NCBI GenBank assembly: GCA_015295985.1
Contig: DVDX01000024.1
Span: 1-64,000 of the forward strand
DNA length: 64,000 nucleotides
Direction of reading: 5' to 3'
Source of the DNA: Synechococcus sp. M44_DOE_062
GTDB lineage: Bacteria > Cyanobacteriota > Cyanobacteriia > Thermostichales > Thermostichaceae
Shown in pieces: positions 38,801 to 47,516 of the stretch. The position numbers and the translations under genes were made by a program. Positions within the stretch are counted from its first letter, which is position 1. Each line of letters starts with the position of its first letter. The notes below the pieces were generated by a model. The model searched no databases and had not been told where the DNA came from. It saw only the letters and a program-made list of their open reading frames with translations.

Positions 38801-39526
38801 CTGGCCTTGGATAACCTCCTTACCTTCAAATTGCGACACACCCTGCCGCTCCAGGTCGGATAGAACCTGAGAGCAGCGCTCCGGCCAGTGAGGATATTGT
38901 CGAGCTGCCTCCTCCAAAGAAGTGCCCAGCAGATCGCCAAACCAGGCGCGGTCAGTGGCATTTTGCAAAATCAGCACTCCCTGGGGATCCCTGGCCCACA
39001 CTGCCAACGGCAGAGCGTCCAACAAGGCGCGCAGTTGGGCTTCCCGCAGCCGCAGGTTTTCTTCCAACTGTTTCTTCTCGGTCATGTCTCGGCCCACCCC
39101 GCGAATGAACCGCAAGCGGCCCCGCCGGTCGAAGATGCCTTGGTTGATCCACTCAAACCAGCGTATCTGCCCTGCTGCATCCAGTACTCTGCCAACTCGG
39201 GTGAAGGTGGGCTGCTGAGGGGTGAGCTGGGCTATCTTTTGCCGCACCTGCTCTTGCTCTTCTGTCGGCAGCGCATCGATCCAGCGCCTGCCCCGCCAAT
39301 TCCCTAAGAGCTTTCGGCAAGCTTCGTTACATTCCACCACCGTTGTATCCGCACGCGCCAGCATGATGACATCGGAAAAAACCACCTGTGCCCGCTGGAA
39401 CCACCTCCTTTGCCAGTAAATCACTGCAACCAGTGAGGATCCCCACAGGAGCAGCCAAAGCCAACCAGGCAGAGTGTTCCGGTCGAGCAAGGTGATCAGG
39501 TTGACCAGATCCCAGGGGACGCTCAT
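35801..39526 (-). CDS. Hybrid-sensing histidine kinase: 5 PAS, 2 GAF, HisKA, HATPase
   Basis: The 1241-residue kinase has one membrane segment (about 18-36) and five PAS domains (about 45-150, 160-275, 285-400, 405-525, 530-650). A phytochrome/CBCR-like GAF domain (about 675-825) and a second GAF domain (about 860-1010) follow. The kinase core has the phosphorylated His at 1029 in FISTVSHELRTPL and the ATPase N and G boxes LLHNAVKYTP and GGTGLGLALVK. The first GAF has LDPCYRELLESF, with Cys763 at the chromophore-attachment position of CBCRs but Tyr instead of the usual His at 764. The cognate response regulator is not adjacent. The signal is unknown; light or redox is plausible. Confidence 0.88.
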   Translation of the reverse strand: MSVPWDLVNLITLLDRNTLPGWLWLLLWGSSLVAVIYWQRRWFQRAQVVFSDVIMLARADTTVVECNEACRKLLGNWRGRRWIDALPTEEQEQVRQKIAQLTPQQPTFTRVGRVLDAAGQIRWFEWINQGIFDRRGRLRFIRGVGRDMTEKKQLEENLRLREAQLRALLDALPLAVWARDPQGVLILQNATDRAWFGDLLGTSLEEAARQYPHWPERCSQVLSDLERQGVSQFEGKEVIQGQERYTYRLAVKLQDESKGLGLLGIVLDITEQKRLQQELIEQQERFRAFINNSHDILHRVDAQGRLYCLNPPVAEKILGLTPQPGEPQPLELVHPEDREAIASACEQLLSQPGQTLCFVYRMQHADGHWVWLESLCTNLLDDPLVQGIVSSTRNITQQKQAELALRESEARFREIAEAVPVTFFLQSADFSRPLYKSPRCEQIFGYTPEELYRQPDLWKERIHPEDLPRVMETLSLVAQGKMSVTYRIFHPDGRLHWLRTSCYPVLNEQQEVVHIAGITEDITEQKEAELALQESEARLTAILDEIPFSIFLKDLEGRYLHVNRAYLQQRGCEAEELIGKTDDELFMPEEALEFREQDQRALQSPHPISYERIFFRNGNELSQWITKFALRNRQGDPYAVCGVVVDITPLKEAQEVLRQEAERERLLGALLRRIRQALDLKTLLETTVAEVREFLQVDRVMIYQLQENSGGIVVAESVADPWPSHLGRYVWDEHFQRDPCYCKYQEGFVQAVGDVATANLDPCYRELLESFQAQANLVIPIRQGEALWGLLVAQHCQSSRPWQEWEIRLLQELSNQLAIALQQAQLYEQLQVLNQTLEEKVRQRTSELQRSLQFEALLKRITDRVRDSLDEAEILNTALRELGENLNVEGCDIGLYNTDLALSTISYEYCPRWESTLHTCISFTQYPDLYAQLLRGEPCIFCFLPDTPRQGSILVCPLRDKEQVLGDLWVFRSSGESFDEQEVNLVAQVANQCAIGLRQARLFQAAQEQVQALERLNRLKDDFISTVSHELRTPLTSLKMALHMLQVAPAGEKQAQYLAIAQRECQREIELINDLLDLQRLKAGAYALNLQTLTWEALLGDLLLAIGERARAKGQTFQARVPLESSITTDPLLLGRILRELLHNAVKYTPGQGSIHLEVRVEANQTRIQVSNSREIPAEELTRIFERFYRIPSQDPWQEGGTGLGLALVKQMVDQLRGSLEVSSSAGWTTFTLRLPQLPQF

Positions 39527-39712
39527 AGTTAGGCTTGTCGCTCAAGTAAGTGTACAGAGTGTCAAAGAGTACAGGCTTCTCAGTAGCATTTCTAACCCAG
39601 ACTCGGTTACTATGCCAACATTTCCCATCTCCCCGAAGAGGAGAATAAACCAAACTTTGGAGCCACTGCAAACTGGATTCGCCGCAAGTGTGAGATAGTG
39701 TCACCTAGTGTT

Positions 39713-40300
39713 TTAGGGTGGAGAGTTCTTTCTTGGGTTTCCTGAGTGTTCGGATAGATAGTTCTGAATCCAGCGCGCCAGCCGCTGAGAGAGCACGAAA
39801 GCCTTTGGCTCATCCCCTTTGATGCCTACTTGGCTGCTAAAGCAGGCGATGATCTCCTCTTTCAGATCCTGCTCAAAAGGCTCTCCGCGAAACTGCAATC
39901 GCACCTGACTTTGTACCTGGAAACTCTCTTGAGCTTGGTTATCCAAAACCTCCTGACCTATCCGATGCACCCGCACCCCTTGCAACTGGGCCAAGGGATA
40001 AGAAAACACCTGCTGCCGCCAAATTCCCCAAGGGCCACGCAGCCGGGTTAAGGTCACCCGTTGGCTTTGGCGATCCAGACTCAGAATCTGACCTAGCCCC
40101 CAAGGGATCCCGGCCCATAGTCCCAATCCCACGGCTACCAGTCCCAACGGTGGCAGGCGGAACCAAACTTGGAATGCCAAAATCAGCAGCAGCAAACCTC
40201 CTGCTACCCGCCAAGCCAGTTGCTGGGGAGTGAACCGTTGTAGGGCAATGCGCAGCCGCTTAGGATTGCGCTCCAGAACCTGCGGATAAGCCAGTGCCAT
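39713..40300 (-). CDS. Membrane protein of unknown function
   Basis: The product is 195 residues with two adjacent hydrophobic segments, roughly residues 30-72. The cytoplasmic C-terminal part (about 80-195) is rich in beta-strand-like alternation (VTLTRLRGPWGIWRQQ, QLQGVRVHRIGQ). It resembles uncharacterised cyanobacterial proteins with a PH-like domain, though no family name is certain. The ATG at 40300 is preferred over 40315. Nothing in the neighbourhood suggests a role. Confidence 0.6.
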   Translation of the reverse strand: MALAYPQVLERNPKRLRIALQRFTPQQLAWRVAGGLLLLILAFQVWFRLPPLGLVAVGLGLWAGIPWGLGQILSLDRQSQRVTLTRLRGPWGIWRQQVFSYPLAQLQGVRVHRIGQEVLDNQAQESFQVQSQVRLQFRGEPFEQDLKEEIIACFSSQVGIKGDEPKAFVLSQRLARWIQNYLSEHSGNPRKNSPP

Positions 40301-40393
40301 GAAATGGGATCCCACTGTTGAGGCTAGTTTAACAGGGGTTGCTTTTCCCTGGGCGCTGAAGGCATCTTATCCGGGCATTGCGTTGGTGAAAAA

Positions 40394-41011
40394 CTACAAC
40401 TCCGGCTCGGCAAAAAACTCTGATAAATCCAGCGCAAATCCAGGGATCACCTCTCCACCTTCCAGGATGTCGCCGGGTTTCTTCAGTGCTTCAGGCTCAG
40501 GCCGACGATAGACCAAAACATATTTCTCTTCAGGGTGAATGATCCAGACCAGTCGGGAGCCATTCTCGAAATACTCAACGACCTTATCATGGAGCTCTCC
40601 AATGGTGTTGGCATCCGAGAGAACCTCTACAGCCAAGTCTGGGGATCCCTCAATATAACCCTTTGGGATCCCGCCCAGAGATTGCAGCCGTTCTTTGGAA
40701 AAGAAAGAACAATCCGGAGAGCGGCGATTACCTGATTTCATTTTAAATGAAGTGTCAGAATCGAAGACGACGCCCATTTTTTGCGCTCTAACATGAGCGG
40801 TTAAGAAAAAGCTTATTAAACTAACGTAGTACCCATGCTTTGCGCCTGCCGAGCCCACGGTAACCAGTTCTCCATTCACAACCTCATAGCGATTGCCATT
40901 CTCCGGTAAAGCCATAAACTCTTCGTCAGTCCAAATTTTTCGAGAAGCTGCCGGAGAGCTATCAGCAGGTGCCTCGGCCAATTTTTCTCTTTCCAAAACC
41001 TCGACCATCAT
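40394..41011 (-). CDS. Uma2 family endonuclease (DUF820), second copy
   Basis: The 205-residue protein has IWTDEEFMALPENGNRYEVVNGEL at its N-terminus, then RSPDCSFFSKERL, GSPDLAVEVLSDANTIGELHDKV and LVWIIHPEEKYVLVYR, giving the PD-(D/E)XK-like D, E and K residues of the Uma2/DUF820 family. It is more canonical than the copy at 35143 and only distantly alike, so the pair is not a recent duplication. Role unknown. Confidence 0.82.
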   Translation of the reverse strand: MMVEVLEREKLAEAPADSSPAASRKIWTDEEFMALPENGNRYEVVNGELVTVGSAGAKHGYYVSLISFFLTAHVRAQKMGVVFDSDTSFKMKSGNRRSPDCSFFSKERLQSLGGIPKGYIEGSPDLAVEVLSDANTIGELHDKVVEYFENGSRLVWIIHPEEKYVLVYRRPEPEALKKPGDILEGGEVIPGFALDLSEFFAEPEL

Positions 41012-41119
41012 GACCTCCGCAATGAAAAACAGCTAAGGGAGCCAGTCCGGAGTCAACACATCCTGAAGAGCGATCTGCAGGCCCGGCAAGAAGTCAGCAA
41101 GCTGCCCTGAGGGATCCCT

Positions 41120-42442
41120 TTATTCAGGATCCACCAGGGATCCCATGAACAACACGGTTTGGGCCTCGGCGTTGCCGCCGGATCCGGAGGCCACAATGGC
41201 AAGCCAGAAGGGCCGATCCGCCACAAATTGAAAGGGCTCTTGCCGGTCGATGGCAGTCCGGGAGACGATCACCCCGGTAGCGGCTGCCGCTTCGGATCCC
41301 TCTTCGTTCACTTCGATGGCCGCTTTGTGAAGGACTTTGCTGAGCCGAGCTGGCTCTGGGGTCATCTGGCTGAAATCGGCTCGGTTGGAAAAGGCAATCC
41401 CCAGGCCCAACTGCTGCAGAACGGAAGTGAGATCGGTTTCATAAGCCAATTCAAATTTCGGGATCCGCACCGAACCTGCACGGGGGCGCAGGGATCCCAT
41501 CCATTCTTGCCAAGTTTCTGGGCTCAGCTCTGCCCGCAGCGATTCCAGCTCCACTCCCTTCTTGGGCAGCAGGATCAGCATTTTCAACTGACCTTCCCCG
41601 TAGGGCAGGCTCACCACCTGCAACTGCTCAGTTTCCAGGTAGTCATAACGACCGGATTGAACCATCATGGGCACTCGGACGCGGCGGCCATCCAAGCGGG
41701 TAAAGGGCTGAGTTTGGGTGCGCTCCGGATCGAAGGGCTGAGTCCACTCGCCTTTGAAGTAGATGGCATTGAGCAAAACCATCAAATCCTCGCGGCTAAG
41801 GCGATCCACAATGCGGTTGATCTTGCCCTGCGTGTGCTCTGCCACCCAGCCGTTGATCTGGTTCACCGTCTGCCGGGATCCCAAATCCACCCGATTCACC
41901 ACCGCTTGGTAGTAGGTGGCCAAAGCCTGCAAAAACTGGGGCTGTAGGGTGAAGGTTTGATCCACCCAGAGGCCGTTGGCCATTTGCACCTGGACTGGCC
42001 CTCCTGCTGGGGATCCCTCTACCAGCCAGCGCACCATCTGGGCATGGGTCCAGTTCAACTCATTCAGGGAAAGGTCTTGTACCTCCAGCACCTCGGCCAT
42101 TGCCGTTTGGGTCTCCCCAGAGGCGCCGTTGTAGACCATGCTCAGAGCCAGGCGAATACTCAAGGGGGAGAAAAAGAGGTTCTCCTGAGGCTGCTGCCGG
42201 AGCAGGTGATCAAACAGTTTCAGCGCAAAGCGGGTTTGGGCTTGTTGGGCCACCACCTCTTCTCCATACCCTTCGCCGTAGGTCACCGTTGGCTCAAACG
42301 GGATCCGCACCGGGGTTTCCTGTGAGCGAGACCCCATCCCGTGAGTGGGCCAGATGCTCAGGAGCCCCAGGCCAAGCAGAGCCAGAAGCGGGATCCGGCT
42401 CACCAAGGATCTATTGAAAATGAAATTGAAAAAGTCCTTCAT
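41120..42442 (-). CDS. Secreted serpin (serine protease inhibitor)
   Basis: A 440-residue serpin with an N-terminal signal or membrane segment (about 15-38). The fold markers are present: FFSPLSIRLALSMVYNGASGETQTAM, VLLNAIYFKGEWTQPF and IRIPKFELAYETDLTSVLQQLGL-like sequence. The reactive-loop hinge EEGSEAAAATGV lies at about residues 380-391 and is followed by IVSRTAID, so the bait bond probably lies near R395-T396. The intact Ala-rich hinge indicates an inhibitory serpin. C-terminal RPFWLAIV is typical. Serpins are patchy in bacteria and often in thermophiles. The target protease is unknown; exported location is inferred. Confidence 0.9.
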   Translation of the reverse strand: MKDFFNFIFNRSLVSRIPLLALLGLGLLSIWPTHGMGSRSQETPVRIPFEPTVTYGEGYGEEVVAQQAQTRFALKLFDHLLRQQPQENLFFSPLSIRLALSMVYNGASGETQTAMAEVLEVQDLSLNELNWTHAQMVRWLVEGSPAGGPVQVQMANGLWVDQTFTLQPQFLQALATYYQAVVNRVDLGSRQTVNQINGWVAEHTQGKINRIVDRLSREDLMVLLNAIYFKGEWTQPFDPERTQTQPFTRLDGRRVRVPMMVQSGRYDYLETEQLQVVSLPYGEGQLKMLILLPKKGVELESLRAELSPETWQEWMGSLRPRAGSVRIPKFELAYETDLTSVLQQLGLGIAFSNRADFSQMTPEPARLSKVLHKAAIEVNEEGSEAAAATGVIVSRTAIDRQEPFQFVADRPFWLAIVASGSGGNAEAQTVLFMGSLVDPE

Positions 42443-42682
42443 ACGGCTCTCCTGGCAGGGTGGGGAACGATAAAGTCTATGGCTATGCTATCGGGTCGGT
42501 TGCAGGCTGCTCTTGCCCAGGGCCGCCATTTCCGCTGCGCTCAAGGGGGAAAAGCACAGGCAGCTTCCGGCAAGCAAGAATTGGCAAGGCTCTCCCAGGG
42601 GGGAACTTTCTGCGTCCGGTTGGCCAAGTCGCAGTAGCAGCGTCTGGCGCGATAGGATGAAACCTGCACAGGAGAGCGCCAC

Positions 42683-43264
42683 ATGATTCTGTTCGCGATA
42701 CGGAGTCCGCAAAAAGTTCCGAAAGGATGCAAAGTTACCTTGGGCCTAGCTCTGCTGCTTTTGGGATCCAGCTTGGGATGTGCTGCTGCCCCGGAGAGAT
42801 CTCCCGCCTCACAAACTCAGGCGACGGAAGCCCTCTCCCCATCTCCCCCAGCAATAGGGCAGCCCCAGCAACTGCCGGTTGAAGCCGAAGTCACCCTTGC
42901 CGGCCAACGCTTTGAGCTAGAGGTGGCCCGCACCCCTGAGCAACAGCGCTTGGGCCTGATGTTTCGCACCGATTTGCCGCCGGATCGGGGCATGTGGTTT
43001 CCCTTTGATCCTCCGCAGCCAGCTTCTTTTTGGATGTTTAACACCCTGATCAACCTAGACATTATTTTTCTTTACCAAGGCAAGGTGGTGTACATTGCTG
43101 CCGATGTGCCCGGCTGCCCTGCCCAACCCTGCCCCACCTATGGGCCGCCTCCTTCCCAGTTGGTGGATGGCGTGCTGGAGTTTCGCGGTGGGACGGCTGC
43201 CGCTTTGGGTTTGGCCGTTGGAGATCCGGTCGAGATCCGAGAGCTTCAGCCCGTAGCCCCTTGA
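42683..43264 (+). CDS. DUF192 lipoprotein
   Basis: This 193-residue protein has a lipoprotein signal (LLLGSSLGC, Cys near residue 32), a Pro/Ser/Thr-rich spacer, then the DUF192 domain from about 72. Its motifs LEVARTPEQQRLGLMFRTDLPPDRGMWFPF, SFWMFNTLINLDIIFL and ADVPGCPAQPCPTYGPP are family-typical. DUF192 proteins are small beta-barrel domains of unknown role. The gene is divergent from the serpin gene. Confidence 0.85.
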   Translation: MILFAIRSPQKVPKGCKVTLGLALLLLGSSLGCAAAPERSPASQTQATEALSPSPPAIGQPQQLPVEAEVTLAGQRFELEVARTPEQQRLGLMFRTDLPPDRGMWFPFDPPQPASFWMFNTLINLDIIFLYQGKVVYIAADVPGCPAQPCPTYGPPPSQLVDGVLEFRGGTAAALGLAVGDPVEIRELQPVAP

Positions 43265-43414
43265 TCTGGCAGGGAAAGGGATCGGGGGTGAGGGAAGACA
43301 GGCTCAAAGATGATCTTTTGAAGAATCTTTGCGATGATTTTTGAGGGTCGCCAACTAAGCCCATGGAAGAGGCGACCGCAAGCCCAAGGGCGGTTTAGCC
43401 ACTGAAGCAAGTCT

Positions 43415-44710
43415 ATGGATGTCAGCAGCGTAAGTCATTGGATAGGGGTGGGGGCTGTTGCCCTAGCTTCCATCCTTTGGGCTGAGATCGTACGGGATGT
43501 GCGCCACTGGCTGGCCCACGCGTGGCCCTGGCTGATGCCCAAACACACCCTGCACCACCGCCTGTTTCGTCGGGATCTGAGCGTGGTGGATGGGAAGTTG
43601 TACCGAGAATCCCAGTGGCACCACGATGTTCCCGAAGCGGTGACGATGATCCTAGCCGGGATCCCTTGGGTGGTGGTGTTGGGCTGGGGATCCTGGCTGT
43701 ACGGCCTGGCAGCAACAGTGGGCATTCTCTACTCAGCCAGCTTCGGGGTGGCAGGCATGCTGCGCGGCTACGGGCTGGCCCTGGAGACGGATATCACCCA
43801 CCGACCGGGGCCTTTCCCCGCCCCCCCCAGCCAATGGCATGTTAACCGCGCTTACCACTGGCGGCACCACTTTGACGATACCAACGCCTACTTTTGCGGC
43901 ACTCTCACTCTTGTGGATCGGCTCATGGGCACCAGTCTTTCTCTCAAGGGCAAGCGGGTAGCGGTTACGGGGGCCTCCGGCACCCTGGGCCAAGCCCTGC
44001 TTAAGCATTTTCACCAGCAGGGGGCCAAGGTCATCGCCCTCAGTTCCCAGTCGGATCCTGTGCAGATCCAGGTGGACGGGCAGCCCCAGACGGTGGAGAC
44101 CATCCGCTGGCAGGTGGGGCAAGAGGGATCCCTGGCAGAGCTGCTGGAGCGGGTGGATATTTTGGTGCTCAACCACGGCTTCAATGTTCATGGGGATCGG
44201 GATCCTGAGGCCGTTCGCCAGTCTTACGCCGTCAATACTTTCTCCAGTTGGCGCCTAATGGAGCTGTTCTTTCAGACGGTTCGCAGCAACCCCGAGATGG
44301 CCACCAAAGAGGTGTGGGTTAACACCTCCGAAGCTGAGGTCAGCCCTGCTTTCAGTCCCCTCTATGAACTCTCGAAGCGGGCTTTGGGAGACTTGGTTAC
44401 CCTGCGCCGTCTGGATGCCCCCTGTGTGGTGCGCAAGCTCATCCTCGGCCCCTTCAAGAGCAAGCTCAATCCGATTGGGGTCATGTCGGGAGATTGGGTG
44501 GCCGCCCAGATCTTGGCTCAGGCCAAACGCGACTGCCGCAACATCATCGTCACCATCAATCCCCTCACCTACCTGCTTTTCCCACTCAAAGAGCTGGCCG
44601 TGAGTACCTATTTCCGCCTGTTTAGCCGTCGGTCTCCAAGGACAGGGATCCCTGCCCCCAACCCAGATGCTGTCGGTGGGGCTGAGTCCGGCGAGTTCCC
44701 TTTGGTTTAG
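43415..44710 (+). CDS. Fusion of fatty-acid hydroxylase/desaturase and short-chain dehydrogenase
   Basis: The 431-residue protein joins an N-terminal sterol-desaturase/fatty-acid-hydroxylase superfamily region (about 1-175), with His-rich motifs HTLHH and WRHHF and membrane segments, to a short-chain dehydrogenase domain (about 185-400). The SDR part has the cofactor loop VAVTGASGTLGQAL and the catalytic YxxxK in YELSKRAL. Such bifunctional proteins are found in cyanobacteria; the lipid substrate is unknown. The two halves appear continuous without a frameshift. The ATG at 43415 has no strong ribosome site. Confidence 0.82.
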   Translation: MDVSSVSHWIGVGAVALASILWAEIVRDVRHWLAHAWPWLMPKHTLHHRLFRRDLSVVDGKLYRESQWHHDVPEAVTMILAGIPWVVVLGWGSWLYGLAATVGILYSASFGVAGMLRGYGLALETDITHRPGPFPAPPSQWHVNRAYHWRHHFDDTNAYFCGTLTLVDRLMGTSLSLKGKRVAVTGASGTLGQALLKHFHQQGAKVIALSSQSDPVQIQVDGQPQTVETIRWQVGQEGSLAELLERVDILVLNHGFNVHGDRDPEAVRQSYAVNTFSSWRLMELFFQTVRSNPEMATKEVWVNTSEAEVSPAFSPLYELSKRALGDLVTLRRLDAPCVVRKLILGPFKSKLNPIGVMSGDWVAAQILAQAKRDCRNIIVTINPLTYLLFPLKELAVSTYFRLFSRRSPRTGIPAPNPDAVGGAESGEFPLV

Positions 44711-44913
44711 AAGGGATCGGATCCCAACCCGCCCCATAGCTCTATGGCATTGGGCCCAAAAGTGGAGTAAGACAAGAGCAGGTTCTATGGCGTCAGTAGG
44801 GTGGGATCCCTTGCGCCAATACGAACTTTTGGGGAGCGAGGGCGCCCCTTGGCTTGGCGGAACACAGCAGCTCGATCCCCGGTGAGCGTTGGGTGTGAGG
44901 AGTAGGAGTGAGC

Positions 44914-45663
44914 GTGAACATGGTGCGACGGTGGGTGGGCGCAGTGCTCTGCGTGGTGGGTGGGTCGTTGATGCCGGGGCTGTTGTCCGGCTGTGCCATC
45001 CCGATGCCTTCGGCATCTGCAGGGGTTTCTGAAGTGCAGGTGCGGTTGGTGCATGTGGCCCCCAATGCCCCTCGAATTGACTTGGAGGTGGGAGGGGTGA
45101 GGGCTGCTCGGGGTGTAGCCTATGGCTCGGTGAGCGAATACGTGCGCATACCGGCGGGCGAGTACGACATCGTTTTGTTTTCGACGCCTGAGAACCTCGG
45201 CCAGTCTGCAGGTTCTTCAGTTGTGGCCAGAACCGTAGCCAATCTCAGGGGCGGGGGAGTGTTCTCGGTGGTGGCCGCCAATGAGCCGAATCGCATGACA
45301 GCCCTAGTCTTAGAGGACAACATCCATCCGCCGTTTGATCAGGCTCTGGTGCGGTTTGTCCACGCTGCTCCCGATGCACCGGCCCTGCAATGGCAAGGAG
45401 AGCAAGGGCGTGTGCTGATTCCCCAGTTGGCGTTTGGACAGGTGTCCACCTTTCAAGCCATGCGCCCCGGCTTTACCCAAATTCAGGTGGCCATAGCCCC
45501 TTCAGCCTCTGGGTCAAGTGTGCGGGGCATCCCCTTGCAACGGTTTGACCTGCAGCTAGAGGCGGGGAAAGTCTATACCCTCTACGTAGCGGGACTGTTG
45601 CGCAGCAATCCGGCCCTAAGCCTGGTGCTGGCAGAGGAAACTCGAGCTCGTAGGCTCCTATAA
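44914..45663 (+). CDS. DUF4397 lipoprotein
   Basis: The product is about 249 residues, beginning with a lipoprotein signal (GLLSGC, Cys near residue 31). Two DUF4397 copies follow, one opening VRLVHVAPNAPRIDL and the other VRFVHAAPDAPALQW, each an immunoglobulin-like module found in secreted bacterial proteins. I choose GTG at 44914 because AGGAG ends 5 bases upstream; ATG at 44920 and GTG at 44908 are alternatives. Function is unknown. Confidence 0.8.
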   Translation: MNMVRRWVGAVLCVVGGSLMPGLLSGCAIPMPSASAGVSEVQVRLVHVAPNAPRIDLEVGGVRAARGVAYGSVSEYVRIPAGEYDIVLFSTPENLGQSAGSSVVARTVANLRGGGVFSVVAANEPNRMTALVLEDNIHPPFDQALVRFVHAAPDAPALQWQGEQGRVLIPQLAFGQVSTFQAMRPGFTQIQVAIAPSASGSSVRGIPLQRFDLQLEAGKVYTLYVAGLLRSNPALSLVLAEETRARRLL

Positions 45664-45738
45664 CAAGGCTGCTTGTGGCTCTATCCTCTCTATTCTATAC
45701 TGCTCTGGGATCCCTTTTCCTCACAGGGGGTATGGCCT

Positions 45739-46494
45739 GTGGATGCTTGGTTTCAAGTTGTGGTGCTGAATCAAACCCCAGATCCAGAACGGGTCATCTA
45801 CCAGGCCATGCATCAGGATTACAGCCCTGATTTTGTCAACCCAGAGAGCCGGATCCCGGAAAAGTATGGAGAGGCCGTGGTGCGGCATTTGCTGGAGGGC
45901 AACCGTGGCCACTATGGGCCTTTGGAGCATCCTCAGATCACGTTTGGGGTGGGCTATTTTCCCCATGCCGTCATGCAACAGGCCCGTACTCATCGGGTGG
46001 GAATTTCTTTTGATGTTCAATCTTTCCGATATACAGGCCAGCAAATTGCCGATTTGGGCAAAAGACTCTTGTTGGCAGAGGACTCCTCGTTGTCTTGGCA
46101 AGAGCTGGAAACGTTGTTTTACGTTCCTGCCAGTGTCAAGGAGGGCAAAGCCAAAACCCGCCAAGGCTGCAAGCCCATCTCCCCCGAAGCTTTGGATATC
46201 ATTCTTGCGCAATATCGCAGCCAGGCCATTGCCTATTATCGCCTGGTAGAAGAGTGCGGATTGCCCTATGAAGATGCTCGCAACATCATTGGCTACGGGA
46301 TCCGACAACACTTCGTGGTCTCTTTCAATTGCCGTAGTTTGATGCATTTTTTGGATTTACGAGCCAAAGAAGATGCCCAGCGAGAAATCCAATATCTCTG
46401 TGAACTGATTTGGCCTCACTTTGAAGCATGGTGCCCCCACGTGGCGGCTTGGTATCGTAAGCATCGCTGGGGAAAGGCTCGATTATCCCCTTAA
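45739..46494 (+). CDS. thyX: FAD-dependent thymidylate synthase
   Basis: ThyX methylates dUMP to dTMP using folate and FAD. The 251-residue protein has the ThyX motif in variant form, RTHRVGISFDVQSFRY, where the usual N-E after S-x is D-V. YGPLEHPQITFGV and NCRSLMHFLDLRAKEDAQREIQ are also diagnostic. The start is GTG at 45739, since it yields a normal N-terminus; the frame remains open to a TTG at 45673. The gene follows the DUF4397 gene by 75 bases. No thyA is seen in this window. Confidence 0.92.
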   Translation: MDAWFQVVVLNQTPDPERVIYQAMHQDYSPDFVNPESRIPEKYGEAVVRHLLEGNRGHYGPLEHPQITFGVGYFPHAVMQQARTHRVGISFDVQSFRYTGQQIADLGKRLLLAEDSSLSWQELETLFYVPASVKEGKAKTRQGCKPISPEALDIILAQYRSQAIAYYRLVEECGLPYEDARNIIGYGIRQHFVVSFNCRSLMHFLDLRAKEDAQREIQYLCELIWPHFEAWCPHVAAWYRKHRWGKARLSP

Positions 46495-46559
46495 ATTTGT
46501 GCACTGCTGACCCCTTCCGCAGCTAATCCTGTTTTCGATCTTTATGTCGGGTTACTGGT

Positions 46560-47297
46560 ATGGATCCCAAAGCTTACAAGCAAATGGCAGGCTTGGAAGA
46601 CCGACATTGGTGGTTTTTGGGTCGCCGTCACATTCTAAGTCGGGTTATTGGATCCCTGTCGCTTCCCCCATCTGCTCGTATTTTGGAAGCTGGCTGTGGT
46701 AGCGGTGGTAACCTAGAGATGTTGTCCAGATTTGGCAAAGTTTGGGCTATGGAAAAGAGTGAGATGGCACTGCCGCTGGCCCAAGCTCGCGGTATTGGGA
46801 TTGTTGCTGAGGGTGAGCTGCCGCATCGGATCCCTTTTGGTTCTCAACAATTTGATTTGATTGCTTTGCTGGATGTACTGGAACATCTGGAGAATGACAA
46901 AGAAGCTCTCCTAGCCCTTAGTCAAAGGTTAGCCCTATCTGGCTACTTGGTTATAACCGTTCCGGCTTATCCGTGGCTGTGGAGTTTGCATGATGAGCTG
47001 AATCATCACAAGAGACGATATACCCGCGGACAACTTTTGTCATTGCTTAAAAGCTCAGGCTTAGAAGTTTATACCCTTGTTTTTTTTAACAGCTTCCTCT
47101 TCCCAGTGATTGCAGGGATCCGCCTAATTCAGAAAGTGATTTGCTTGAGGGAAAGCCAAGATCTGAAAATGCCGCCGCTTTGGCTTAATCGACTGCTAAC
47201 GGGTATTTTTGCTGCAGAAGCTTGTCTGATACCTAAGTTTTCCTTACCTTTTGGTGTGTCTCTGCTGGCAGTAGCCAGTCCAGCAAGGAAATCGTAG
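46560..47297 (+). CDS. Class I SAM-dependent methyltransferase
   Basis: The 245-residue protein has the SAM-binding motif ILEAGCGSGGNLEML (about residues 41-55), then FDLIALLDVLEHLENDKEALL and LVITVPAYPWLWSLHDELNHHKRRYT. It resembles methyltransferases of the UbiE/polysaccharide-associated group, with two hydrophobic segments near the C-terminus. The substrate is unknown. Base composition is visibly more AT-rich than its neighbours, which could mark a transferred gene. It precedes the sugar transferase by 219 bases. Confidence 0.75.
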   Translation: MDPKAYKQMAGLEDRHWWFLGRRHILSRVIGSLSLPPSARILEAGCGSGGNLEMLSRFGKVWAMEKSEMALPLAQARGIGIVAEGELPHRIPFGSQQFDLIALLDVLEHLENDKEALLALSQRLALSGYLVITVPAYPWLWSLHDELNHHKRRYTRGQLLSLLKSSGLEVYTLVFFNSFLFPVIAGIRLIQKVICLRESQDLKMPPLWLNRLLTGIFAAEACLIPKFSLPFGVSLLAVASPARKS

Positions 47298-47516
47298 TAT
47301 CCTGCCACCATTGCTTTTCTAGGCTGCACTTTGATCATTGCTTAATCTCTTCTATTCTGAATAAAGATCTTTGAAGCTGGGAAAGGCTGCCGATTAATGA
47401 TCTGGTGAGAGCTGCCTATTCAAGTTTTGGTCAACATGGATCTTGTCCAGTAGCCTTAGATGCGCAATCTTTTCTGTAAGATTGTTGGCAGTCTTGATTG
47501 CCGAAGGAGATAGCTC

